Positions 50,821 to 57,771 of a stretch of DNA of 64,000 bases are shown here, piece after piece. The stretch lies in contig NZ_CP072827.1 in assembly GCF_017916255.1 (NCBI RefSeq), forward strand, positions 4,613,501 to 4,677,500, given 5' to 3'. Both the position numbers and the translations under genes were made by a program. Every line of letters begins with the position of its first letter. Position 1 is the first letter of the stretch. The notes under the pieces are model-generated. The model made no database searches and was not told the origin of the DNA. It worked only from the letters and a program-made list of their open reading frames with translations. The DNA comes from Streptomyces mobaraensis NBRC 13819 = DSM 40847 (GTDB taxonomy: Bacteria; Actinomycetota; Actinomycetes; Streptomycetales; Streptomycetaceae).

Positions 50821-50847
50821 TCGGGGGTGCGGGGGCTCGCCCCCGCA
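50821..50847. repeat. Dispersed G-rich element with hairpin
   Basis: Bases 50821-50841 are identical to 33730-33750 (21 bp, core GGGGGTGCGGGGGCTCG). Here it continues into the hairpin GCGGGGGC-TC-GCCCCCGC at 50830-50847. Both copies are intergenic, 17 kb apart. Confidence 0.75.
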
Positions 50848-50882
50848 AGAAACGGGAAGGGGCGGGTCCGGGGCACCCCACA

Positions 50883-50931
50883 CGAAGGGGCCGCCCCCGC
50901 CAGGACAGGTGGCGGGAAGGCGGCCCCTTCG
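50883..50931. terminator. Long hairpin terminator of the 50950 MFS gene
   Basis: A 13-bp outer stem (50883-50895 with 50919-50931) and a 7-bp inner stem (50896-50902 with 50910-50916) are separated by a two-base AA bulge. It lies 19 bp past the MFS stop on the minus strand. Confidence 0.75.
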
Positions 50932-50949
50932 GGCGCGGGGAGGACGGGG

Positions 50950-52251
50950 TCAGGCCCTGGCCGACAAGCGCCGCGCGGCCACCCGCCGTTCCACGAGAGC
51001 CTTGCGCGTCGCGTACAGCGTGATCGACGCCGCCGCCACCATCGCGACGAGGCCGAGGACGATGACGCCGTCCCAGCCCCCGGCGCGGAACGCGAGCGCG
51101 CCGACCGTGCCGCCCACCGAGCTGCCCAGGTAGTAGGCGGTCTGGTACAGGGCGGACGCCTGGGCGCGGCCCGTGGTCGCGGTGCGGCTGACCGAGGACG
51201 AGGCGACCGCGTGGCCCGCGAAGAAGCCGGCGGTGATCAGGACGAGGCCGAGGAGGACGGCCGTCAGGGAGGACGTCAGGGTCAGCAGCAGGCCGAGGGA
51301 CGTGGTGCCCATGGCCAGGTAGAGGGCACCGCGCCGGCCCAGCCGGCCGACCAGCTTGCCGGCCGCGGCCGAGGAGACCGTGCCCACCAGGTAGACGAGG
51401 AAGACCGAGCCGACGAGCCCCTGCGGCAGCGAGAACGGCGCCGCGGCCAGCCGGTAGCCGATGACGGTGTAGACCGCGCCGAAGACGGTCATGAAGAGCG
51501 CGCCGATCAGGTACAGCCGGACCAGCAGCGGGTCGGACAGGTGCCGCCCGAGCGTACGGGCCAGGTCGCGCGGCGCCACGGAACCCGGGCTGAAGTGCCG
51601 GGCCTTGGGGATCAGCAGCCGGAACGCCACCGTGCACACCACCGCGAGCACACCGACCGAGGCCAGCCCCGCGCGCCAGTCCCACGCCTGGGCCACCCAG
51701 CCGGCGAGGATGCGGCCGGACATGCCGCCGATCGCGTTGCCCGCCACGAACAGCCCGACCGCGCCGACCAGGGCCCGCGGACGGACCTCCTCCGCCAGGT
51801 AGGCCATCGCCGACGCCGGCACACCCGCCAGCGCCGCGCCCTGCGCCACGCGCAGCCCGGTCAGCCAGCCGAGGTCCGGGGCGAACGGCACCAGCAGCCC
51901 CAGCAGCGCCGCGACACACAGGGCGGTGGTCATCATGGCCCGTCGGCCGAACCGTTCGGAGAGGGCGCTGAGCGGGACGACGGCGAGGGCGAGACCGGCC
52001 GTCGCGCCGGAGACCGTCCAGCTGGCCTGGTCCGCGCTCACCCCGAGGCCGTCGGAGACCGCGGGGAGCAGGGCCTGGGTGGAGTAGAGGAGCGCGAACG
52101 TGGCGACGCCCGCCGCGAAGAGGGCGAAACTCATCCGGCGGTAGCCGGGGTCGCCGGGCGCGATCCGGGAGTCCTCGGGAGGGGCGGAGGCGGAAGAAGA
52201 GGCACCCGCGCGCGCTATGACGGCGGATGCCCCGGTATCGGCAGGAGGCAT
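50950..52251 (-). CDS. MFS transporter (DHA1/YnfM-like)
   Basis: A 433-residue drug-type major facilitator. After a Ser/Ala/Pro-rich N-terminus (about 40 residues) come 12 helices. Motif A is visible in LSALSERFGRRAMM between helices 2 and 3, with the half-motif VGRLGRRGALY between helices 8 and 9. Conserved Arg and Gly in LTGLRVAQGAALAGVPASAMAYLAEE match motif B. It is divergent from a LysR gene, with an ATGCAG/CTGCAT palindrome beside its start, so LysR control is likely. No ribosome-binding site supports the ATG at 52251. ATG at 52275 or 52311 is also possible. Confidence 0.87.
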   Translation of the reverse strand: MPPADTGASAVIARAGASSSASAPPEDSRIAPGDPGYRRMSFALFAAGVATFALLYSTQALLPAVSDGLGVSADQASWTVSGATAGLALAVVPLSALSERFGRRAMMTTALCVAALLGLLVPFAPDLGWLTGLRVAQGAALAGVPASAMAYLAEEVRPRALVGAVGLFVAGNAIGGMSGRILAGWVAQAWDWRAGLASVGVLAVVCTVAFRLLIPKARHFSPGSVAPRDLARTLGRHLSDPLLVRLYLIGALFMTVFGAVYTVIGYRLAAAPFSLPQGLVGSVFLVYLVGTVSSAAAGKLVGRLGRRGALYLAMGTTSLGLLLTLTSSLTAVLLGLVLITAGFFAGHAVASSSVSRTATTGRAQASALYQTAYYLGSSVGGTVGALAFRAGGWDGVIVLGLVAMVAAASITLYATRKALVERRVAARRLSARA

Positions 52252-52262
52252 GTCCAAACCGT

Positions 52263-52275
52263 ATGCAGGCTGCAT
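52263..52275. promoter_or_regulatory. Candidate LysR-box palindrome
   Basis: ATGCAG-G-CTGCAT is a perfect interrupted palindrome, followed by further TGATGCG and ATGCAC half-sites up to 52294. It lies between the divergent MFS and LysR genes. LysR proteins typically bind such dyads near the promoter of the divergent target. Confidence 0.5.
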
Positions 52276-52314
52276 CTGATGCGTCCAATGCACAGAATGG
52301 CCATAATCCATCCC

Positions 52315-53358
52315 GTGAAGCATGAACGCAGGTCAGAGCGGCGTCTGTCACCGGGCGGCAACAGAAAAGACATCCCTGTTACTGGCGCGTCCTTGACGCC
52401 CGTCACCCCGGCGGCAGCCGCGGGCCCCGCGCCGAGCGCGGACGTCGAGCCGGACTCCTGGGCGGTGACGCTCACTCCGCGGCTCGCCCAGTTCGTCGCC
52501 GTGGCCCGGTACGAGCACGTCACCCGCGCCGCCCAGCGGCTCGGCATGCCGCAGTCGACGCTCAGCCGCTCCATGGCCCGGCTCGAACACGACCTGGGTG
52601 TCGCCCTGTTCGCCCGCCACGGCCGCACCGTCTCGCTCACCGCCGCCGGGCGCACCTTCCTCACCACGGTCGAGCGGGCGCTCGGCGAGGTGGACCGGGC
52701 CGCCGAGTCCGTCCGGGCGGACGCCGACCCCGCCGCCGGCAAGGTCGCGTTCGGCTTCCTGCACACCATGGGCTCCGAGACCGTACCCGAGCTGATCCGC
52801 GCGTTCCGCGCCGACCACCCCCGCGTCCGCTTCCAACTCGTCCAGAACTACGGCGAGGCGATGATCGAGCGGCTCCGCGACGGCGACCTCGACCTCTGCC
52901 TCACCTCGCCGGTCCCGGACGCGCCCGACCTCGTCGCCCGCCGCCTCGACGAGCAGAAGCTGCGGCTGGTCGTCCCCGACGACCACCCGCTGGCCGCCCG
53001 GAAGCGGATCCGCCTCGCGGAGGCGTCCGCCGAGCTGTTCGTCACCCTCGAACCCGGCTACGGACTGCGGCGCATCACCGACGCCCTCTGCGCCGAGGCC
53101 GGGTTCACCCCGAAGATCGCCTTCGAGGGCGAGGACCCCGAGACCCTGCGCGGCCTGGTCGCCGCCGGGCTCGGCGTCGCCCTGCTCCCGCCGCCCGCCG
53201 TGCCGCGCCCCGGCGTGGTGGAGCTGACCGTCACCGCGCCGCGCGCGGTACGCGAGATCGGCGTGGCCTGGCTGGACGGCCATCCCGACACCCCGCCGGT
53301 GGCGGCCTTCAAGCGCTTCCTGCTGTCGCGCCGGGGCCGACTGCTGCTGCACCGCTGA
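52315..53358 (+). CDS. LysR family transcriptional regulator
   Basis: A LysR-type regulator of about 347 residues from this GTG. The helix-turn-helix is LTPRLAQFVAVARYEHVTRAAQRLGMPQSTLSRSMARLEHDLGVALFARHGRTVSLTAAG. The substrate-binding domain with VAFGFLHTMGSETVPELIRAFRADHPRVRF and DGDLDLCLTSPVP follows. It has an unusually long N-terminal tail before the HTH (Pro/Ala-rich). The true start could be ATG 52297, GTG 52315 or TTG 52393, and none has a good ribosome-binding site. It probably controls the divergent MFS gene. Effector unknown. Confidence 0.87.
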   Translation: MKHERRSERRLSPGGNRKDIPVTGASLTPVTPAAAAGPAPSADVEPDSWAVTLTPRLAQFVAVARYEHVTRAAQRLGMPQSTLSRSMARLEHDLGVALFARHGRTVSLTAAGRTFLTTVERALGEVDRAAESVRADADPAAGKVAFGFLHTMGSETVPELIRAFRADHPRVRFQLVQNYGEAMIERLRDGDLDLCLTSPVPDAPDLVARRLDEQKLRLVVPDDHPLAARKRIRLAEASAELFVTLEPGYGLRRITDALCAEAGFTPKIAFEGEDPETLRGLVAAGLGVALLPPPAVPRPGVVELTVTAPRAVREIGVAWLDGHPDTPPVAAFKRFLLSRRGRLLLHR

Positions 53359-53361
53359 CCG

Positions 53362-54210
53362 TCAGTGGCCCAGTGTCTCGCCGAAACCGCAGGCCAGCGG
53401 CATCCGCAGGCCCAGCGGGGGAGGAGCGGCGAGGGCGTCGGCCAACGGCCGGGCGCAGGGGTGGCCGAAGAGCGTGCCCCGGACGAAGTCCGCGGTGAGG
53501 GCGAGAACTTCGGCGCGGTGCTGCCGCAACCCGTGCCCGTCCGAGTGGACTTCGAACCGGCACACCTCCCGGTTGATCTTCTTGGCCCGCTCGGCGAGCC
53601 GGTAGGACAGGTCCGGGTCGGTGCGCTCGTCATTGGTCCCGTGCACCAGCAGCACCCGGCGCCCGACCAGCTGCCGCACCGGCTCGGGGTCCAGGACGGC
53701 CTCCGGGTCGGGCAGCCAGAGGGCGATCGCCACCGCGCAGGTCACCGCCGGATGGCCCGCCGCCCGCAGCGCGGCCCGGCCGCCCAGGTCCGTACCGACC
53801 AGGCAGACCGGCACGTCGCCGTACCGCCGCACCACCTCGTCCGCCGCCCAGAGGGCGTCCTCCACCGGATGCGCCGCCGCGCCGTTCCAGCCCCGGTGCC
53901 GGTACCGGACGACGTGGGTGGCCAGCCCCTCGCCGGCACCCGCGCGGGTCAGTCGGCGGGCCAGCCGGCCCTGGGCGGCCGGGATCCGGGCCGGCGGGCG
54001 CCGCCGCCCCACGGCCGGGCCGCCCGGCAGCAGCAGCGCCACCCCGGTGACCGCCTCCCCGGCCCGGGCCGCCCCGAACGGCCTGCTCAGCGCGGGCTCG
54101 ACGGACTTCCGGCGCTCCTGAGGCCCCTGAGGTTCGTGTGATCCATGCGATCCCGGCGGGGACCCTTCCGGCCCCAGCGGATCCGGTTGCGGCAGCGCTT
54201 GCTGAACCAT
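53362..54210 (-). CDS. Alpha/beta hydrolase with Asp at the nucleophile position
   Basis: A 282-residue alpha/beta hydrolase. After a Pro/Gly-rich N-terminus the first strand is VTGVALLLPGG. The nucleophile elbow reads Gly-Thr-Asp-Leu-Gly-Gly, so Asp replaces the usual Ser. The acid is likely the Asp in LLVHGTNDERTDP and the His is in VHSDGHGLRQHRAE. An Asp nucleophile occurs in dehalogenases and epoxide hydrolases, but their other features are not evident here. The gene is convergent with LysR, with stops 3 bp apart. The ATG at 54210 is chosen because upstream sequence belongs to the add promoter region. Confidence 0.78.
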   Translation of the reverse strand: MVQQALPQPDPLGPEGSPPGSHGSHEPQGPQERRKSVEPALSRPFGAARAGEAVTGVALLLPGGPAVGRRRPPARIPAAQGRLARRLTRAGAGEGLATHVVRYRHRGWNGAAAHPVEDALWAADEVVRRYGDVPVCLVGTDLGGRAALRAAGHPAVTCAVAIALWLPDPEAVLDPEPVRQLVGRRVLLVHGTNDERTDPDLSYRLAERAKKINREVCRFEVHSDGHGLRQHRAEVLALTADFVRGTLFGHPCARPLADALAAPPPLGLRMPLACGFGETLGH

Positions 54211-54283
54211 GGCAGACAACGATGGCAGAACGACGGGCGGTGTCCACCCCGCCGACGGGTCACCGTTCCGTATCGTTCGGGTG

Positions 54284-54308
54284 CATCTACGCGCGTAGGG
54301 GCTAGAGT
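54284..54308 (+). promoter_or_regulatory. Promoter and operator of add
   Basis: CATCTACGCGCGTAG contains the perfect palindrome CTACGCGCGTAG (54287-54298). A -10-like TAGAGT at 54303-54308 ends 6 bp before the add ATG, so the message is nearly or fully leaderless. Protein binding at the palindrome would block RNA polymerase. Confidence 0.6.
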
Positions 54309-54314
54309 GCCGAA

Positions 54315-55430
54315 ATGACGAGCGACACCACCGCACTCCCGACCCCCGAACAGATCCGCCGCGCCCCCAAGGTGCTGCTCCACGACCACCTGGACGGCGG
54401 CCTGCGCCCCGCCACGGTCGTCGACCTGGCCCGGGAGACCGGGTACGACCGCCTCCCCGAGACCGACCCCGAGAAGCTGGGCGTCTGGTTCCGCGAGGCC
54501 GCCGACTCCGGGTCGCTGGAGCGCTACCTGGAGACCTTCGCCCACACCTGCGCCGTCATGCAGACCCGTGAGGCCCTGGTCCGGGTGGCCGCCGAGTGCG
54601 CCGAGGACCTCGCCGCCGACGGCGTCGTCTACGCCGAGGTCCGCTACGCCCCCGAGCAGCACCTGGAGGCCGGACTCACCCTCGAAGAGGTCGTCGAGGC
54701 CGTCAACGAGGGCTTCCGCGAGGGCGAGCGGCGGGCCAAGGAGGCCGGCCACCGCATCCGCGTCGGCGCCCTGCTGACCGCCATGCGGCACGCCGCCCGC
54801 GCCCTGGAGATCGCCGAACTCGCCAACCGCTACCGCGACTCCGGCGTCGTCGGCTTCGACATCGCGGGCGCCGAGGCGGGCTTCCCCCCCACCCGTCACC
54901 TCGACGCGTTCGAGTACCTCAAGCGCGAGAACAACCACTTCACCATCCACGCCGGCGAGGCGTTCGGCCTGCCCTCCATCTGGCAGGCCCTGCAGTGGTG
55001 CGGCGCCGACCGGCTCGGCCACGGGGTGCGGATCATCGACGACATCGAGGTCGCCGAGGACGGCACGGTCAAGCTCGGCCGCCTCGCCTCCTACGTCCGG
55101 GACAAGCGCATCCCGCTGGAGATGTGCCCGACCTCCAACCTCCAGACGGCGGCGGCCACCTCGTACGAGGAGCACCCGATCGGCCTGCTCCGCAAGCTGC
55201 ATTTCCGGGCGACGGTGAACACCGACAATCGTCTGATGAGCGGAACCAGCATGAGCCGCGAATTCGAGCACCTGGTCAAGGCGTTCGGCTACACGCTCGA
55301 CGACATGCAGTGGTTCACCGTCAATGCGATGAAGTCCGCCTTCATTCCCTTCGACGAGCGCCTGGCCATGATCAACGACGTGATCAAGCCCGGATACGCC
55401 GAGCTCAAGTCGGAGTGGCTGTTCCGCTAG
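54315..55430 (+). CDS. add: Adenosine deaminase
   Basis: A 371-residue zinc enzyme deaminating adenosine and deoxyadenosine to inosine and deoxyinosine. The zinc ligands HxH are in [13 protein letters not shown]. The catalytic Glu region HAGEAFG follows the [10 protein letters not shown] strand, the later ligand His is in [14 protein letters not shown], and the Asp pair lies in [11 protein letters not shown]. The gene has a palindromic operator in common with the nucleoside uptake operon, which points to shared regulation with that salvage pathway. There is no ribosome-binding site, in line with a leaderless transcript. Confidence 0.95.
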   Translation: MTSDTTALPTPEQIRRAPKVLLHDHLDGGLRPATVVDLARETGYDRLPETDPEKLGVWFREAADSGSLERYLETFAHTCAVMQTREALVRVAAECAEDLAADGVVYAEVRYAPEQHLEAGLTLEEVVEAVNEGFREGERRAKEAGHRIRVGALLTAMRHAARALEIAELANRYRDSGVVGFDIAGAEAGFPPTRHLDAFEYLKRENNHFTIHAGEAFGLPSIWQALQWCGADRLGHGVRIIDDIEVAEDGTVKLGRLASYVRDKRIPLEMCPTSNLQTAAATSYEEHPIGLLRKLHFRATVNTDNRLMSGTSMSREFEHLVKAFGYTLDDMQWFTVNAMKSAFIPFDERLAMINDVIKPGYAELKSEWLFR

Positions 55431-55506
55431 GAGCGACGGAGACCGTCGGTGCCGCGCATGCGCAGGCAATACGACTGACGGTCAATCGTCCCTGAATACG
55501 ACTGAT

Positions 55507-55535
55507 ACGGCCGGGAATTCAAACGTCCCGGCCGT
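55507..55535 (+). terminator. Terminator after add
   Basis: A 10-bp stem ACGGCCGGGA (55507-55516) with TCCCGGCCGT (55526-55535), 9-nt loop, lies 77 bp past the add stop. An 11-bp direct repeat AATACGACTGA (55468-55478 and 55495-55505) precedes it. Confidence 0.65.
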
Positions 55536-55621
55536 GTCATTCGGTACGGGCCGGTCGTTCTCGTGACAGGTTGCAAAGCCTCCGGGAAATTACCCTCCAC
55601 CGTCACGAGGACAGATTTCAC

Positions 55622-56017
55622 ATGAAGCAGGGAACCATCAAGACCATCGGTGCGGCCGCCCTCGGCGCTGCCATCGCCGTCACCGCGGCGGGCACCGCGT
55701 CGGCCGCGGCTCCCACGGGCCCGCTGGAGAGGGCCACCAACCTGGCCGCCCGCACCAGCAAGCAGCTGCCCATCGAGGACCTCGCCCCGGTGCTCCCCGG
55801 CGGACCGGTGATCAGCGCCACCAACCGCGCGCTGGGCTCCTCCGCCCTGCAGACCACGGCCGGGGCCCTGGACCGCGCGGTGTTCCCGCAGAAGGGCCCG
55901 GTGGCGCAGGAAGGCCCGGGCGACAACAAGGGCAACGCCGGCCTCCTGGGACTCGTCCCGGAGGGCGCTCTGCCCAAGGGCCTCTCGACCGGCAACCTGT
56001 CCAGCGGGCACCACTGA
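55622..56017 (+). CDS. Small secreted protein (Ala/Gly/Pro-rich), 131 residues
   Basis: The ATG at 55622 is followed by a clear Sec signal (MKQGTIKTIGAAALGAAIAVTAAGTASA-A). A mature part of about 100 residues follows, without Cys or Trp, with segments LERATNLAARTSKQLPIEDLAPVLPGGPVI and LGSSALQTTAGALDRAVF, then a Gly/Asn-rich end. I know this type only as streptomycete secreted proteins of unknown function. It resembles in layout the 62258 product, but their sequences hardly align. The region before it carries a plausible promoter, and the hairpin downstream separates it from pspC. Confidence 0.65.
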   Translation: MKQGTIKTIGAAALGAAIAVTAAGTASAAAPTGPLERATNLAARTSKQLPIEDLAPVLPGGPVISATNRALGSSALQTTAGALDRAVFPQKGPVAQEGPGDNKGNAGLLGLVPEGALPKGLSTGNLSSGHH

Positions 56018-56072
56018 GACCGCCTGAGACCCACGCCCCGGCGGGCGGCACCGACGCCCGCACCCGGCACCA

Positions 56073-56125
56073 CGTCCGCACACCGGCCGCGCACCCCGCC
56101 AGGGGGCGCGGCCGGTGTGCGGACG
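56073..56125. terminator. Very strong bidirectional hairpin
   Basis: A perfect 20-bp stem (56073-56092 with 56106-56125) continues after one unpaired base into a CCCC/GGGG inner stem, about 24 bp in all. It lies between convergent genes. Confidence 0.85.
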
Positions 56126-56160
56126 CGGCACCGACGGGCCGCCCCGGGGGCGGCCGGCCG

Positions 56161-56370
56161 TCACCAGGACTCGGACGAGCGGTGGCCGCCCTCGTTGGGC
56201 AGCAGCACCCACAGCGCCAGATAGACCAGGAACTGCGGGCCGGGCAGCAGGCAGGACACCAGGAAGATCACCCGCATCGTGGTGGGCGTGGTGCCGAAGC
56301 GGCGGGCGAGTCCCGCGCAGACACCGGCGATCATCCGGTGGTCACGCGGGCGGACCAGGGCGGCGGACAT
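56161..56370 (-). CDS. PspC domain protein
   Basis: A 69-residue small membrane protein consisting of one PspC domain: the N-terminal LVRPRDHRMIAGVCAGLARRFGTTPTTMRVIF helix-turn region, then a hydrophobic helix FLVSCLLPGPQFLVYLALWVLLP. PspC-type proteins sense or respond to membrane stress. This single-domain form is common in streptomycetes. No phage-shock gene adjoins it. The ATG at 56370 has GGAGG-rich sequence before it. Confidence 0.9.
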   Translation of the reverse strand: MSAALVRPRDHRMIAGVCAGLARRFGTTPTTMRVIFLVSCLLPGPQFLVYLALWVLLPNEGGHRSSESW

Positions 56371-56483
56371 GGCGGAGCCTCCTCGCGTACGGGCGTGAGG
56401 GCCGTACGAGCCGACGAGCGGACGAGTGGACGCCCCGGGCCGTGGGCCCGGGACCGGGAGGAGCGCCTCCCGATGACTCCACG

Positions 56484-57101
56484 CTAGGACCGGGCGCCCG
56501 GCAGGGCGTCACTCCACGGGGCGACTCCGACCCTGGGGATCGTCGGGGTCGAACCCTGAGACGCCCCCTCCTCCCGGAGGAGGGGACGCGGAGGGCGGGC
56601 CGCGGCGTCCCGGTCGGCGGCGTCGTCCCGGCGGTCCCGCCGGCGCAGCCGGGCCCGGGCCGCGGGCACCACGGCCAGGTGGGTGACCGTGACCCCGGTG
56701 ACGTTGAGCAGCAGCGCGTCCAGGTCCAGCACCTGCCCCACCACGCCGCCCCTGACCACCTGGAGGACCAGGGAGAGCATGGCGGAGGTGAAGACCGTAC
56801 GGGCCAGCGAGCCGAGCGGCGACGCGTCGAGCCGGCCGCCCGCCCAGGGCAGCAGCACCCCCAGCGGCGCGAACGGGAGCAGCCCCCCGGAGATCGCCCG
56901 CGTCGCGTCCCAGGGCCCGAGCGCCAGGTCGGCCCGGAGCGTGGCGAACGGCTCCAGATGCGCGGCGGAGACCCAGGGAGCGGTCAGCGGCCGCATGGCC
57001 AGCCAGCCCACCACGACCAGGTGGGCGGCGAGGAGGACGCAGCCCGCGACGCGGTAGCGGTGTCGGAGGGCGGCCGTACCGCCGTAACCATGACGCTGCA
57101 C
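56484..57101 (-). CDS. VanZ family membrane protein
   Basis: A 205-residue protein with about four helices. The VanZ pattern is visible: VGWLAMRPLTAPWVS, the LEPFATLRADLALGPWDATRAISGGLLPFAPLGVLLPW loop, and SLVLQVVRGGVVGQVLDLDALLLNVTGV with the conserved Asp residues. VanZ-like proteins have been linked to glycopeptide tolerance. Here the gene lies after the AfsQ genes and may be part of that cell-envelope-related transcription unit. The GTG at 57101 is chosen because an earlier start at 57245 would overlap the lipoprotein gene. Confidence 0.8.
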   Translation of the reverse strand: MQRHGYGGTAALRHRYRVAGCVLLAAHLVVVGWLAMRPLTAPWVSAAHLEPFATLRADLALGPWDATRAISGGLLPFAPLGVLLPWAGGRLDASPLGSLARTVFTSAMLSLVLQVVRGGVVGQVLDLDALLLNVTGVTVTHLAVVPAARARLRRRDRRDDAADRDAAARPPRPLLREEGASQGSTPTIPRVGVAPWSDALPGARS

Positions 57102-57192
57102 GCACCACAGGACGCGGGGCGCGGGGCGCGCGGTTCCGGCCGCGTCAGCGCGGTACCGGCGCGGACGCGTCGACGGCGCCGCGCCGGAGCGT

Positions 57193-57771
57193 TCAGTCGC
57201 CCTGGAGGTTCTCCGGGTGGGCCCGGGTGTCGTCCGTGCACACATAGCTCCGGGGCGCCTCCCCGCCGGGCCCGCCGAGCAGCACCGAGCGCCGCCCCTC
57301 GGCCGCCGGGGTGCCCGCGAACGTACAGACGATCTGCGCCAGGCCGAGCTGCGGGAGCTCGTCCGGCGGGGTGCTCAGCCGGAGCGTGCCGGCCGGATCG
57401 TCGCGGCGCGGGCCGGCGACGGTGAGCCGCTGCGGCACGTCGGTGGACAGGCCCGTCGCCTCCTCGGCGGACGAGGGCTGGCGGCGCAGCTCCTCCAGCA
57501 GTGCCCGTGCCGCGTCGACGGTGCGCTCCGCCCCGGGGCCGGTGCGCTGCCGGATCACCGGCGTCAGCTGGGAGGCGCACACCAGTTGCACGGTGACCGT
57601 CTGGGTCTTGGGCCGGGGCGTGGCCGGGGCCGGCGCCGGCCGGGTGAGGCAGGACGCCCGCGAGGGCGCGCTACCCGCGTCGACGGGGACGGCGGTGCCG
57701 CGGATCCCGCAGCCGGCGGCGAGGGCGCACAGGGCGGCGGTGAGCGCGGCAGCCCGCGCTGTGCGCCTCAC
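57193..57771 (-). CDS. Lipoprotein encoded with AfsQ1/AfsQ2
   Basis: A 192-residue lipoprotein. The GTG start overlaps the afsQ2 stop (GTGA). A signal peptide ending Leu-Ala-Ala-Gly-Cys puts the lipidated Cys at residue 21. Three later Cys residues occur in the mature part (SCLTRP, LVCASQL, QIVCTFAG) plus one near the end (SYVCTDD), so two disulfides are possible. The mature region has two halves with LEELRRQPSSAEEATGLST in the middle. Position suggests an accessory sensor or modulator of the AfsQ2 kinase, as in the corresponding S. coelicolor operon. Confidence 0.8.
   Translation of the reverse strand: MRRTARAAALTAALCALAAGCGIRGTAVPVDAGSAPSRASCLTRPAPAPATPRPKTQTVTVQLVCASQLTPVIRQRTGPGAERTVDAARALLEELRRQPSSAEEATGLSTDVPQRLTVAGPRRDDPAGTLRLSTPPDELPQLGLAQIVCTFAGTPAAEGRRSVLLGGPGGEAPRSYVCTDDTRAHPENLQGD

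Noticed and set aside
50827..52296. The long plus-strand extension upstream of the LysR regulator
   Set aside because: It is antisense to the MFS transporter. The LysR fold begins only after about 52430.
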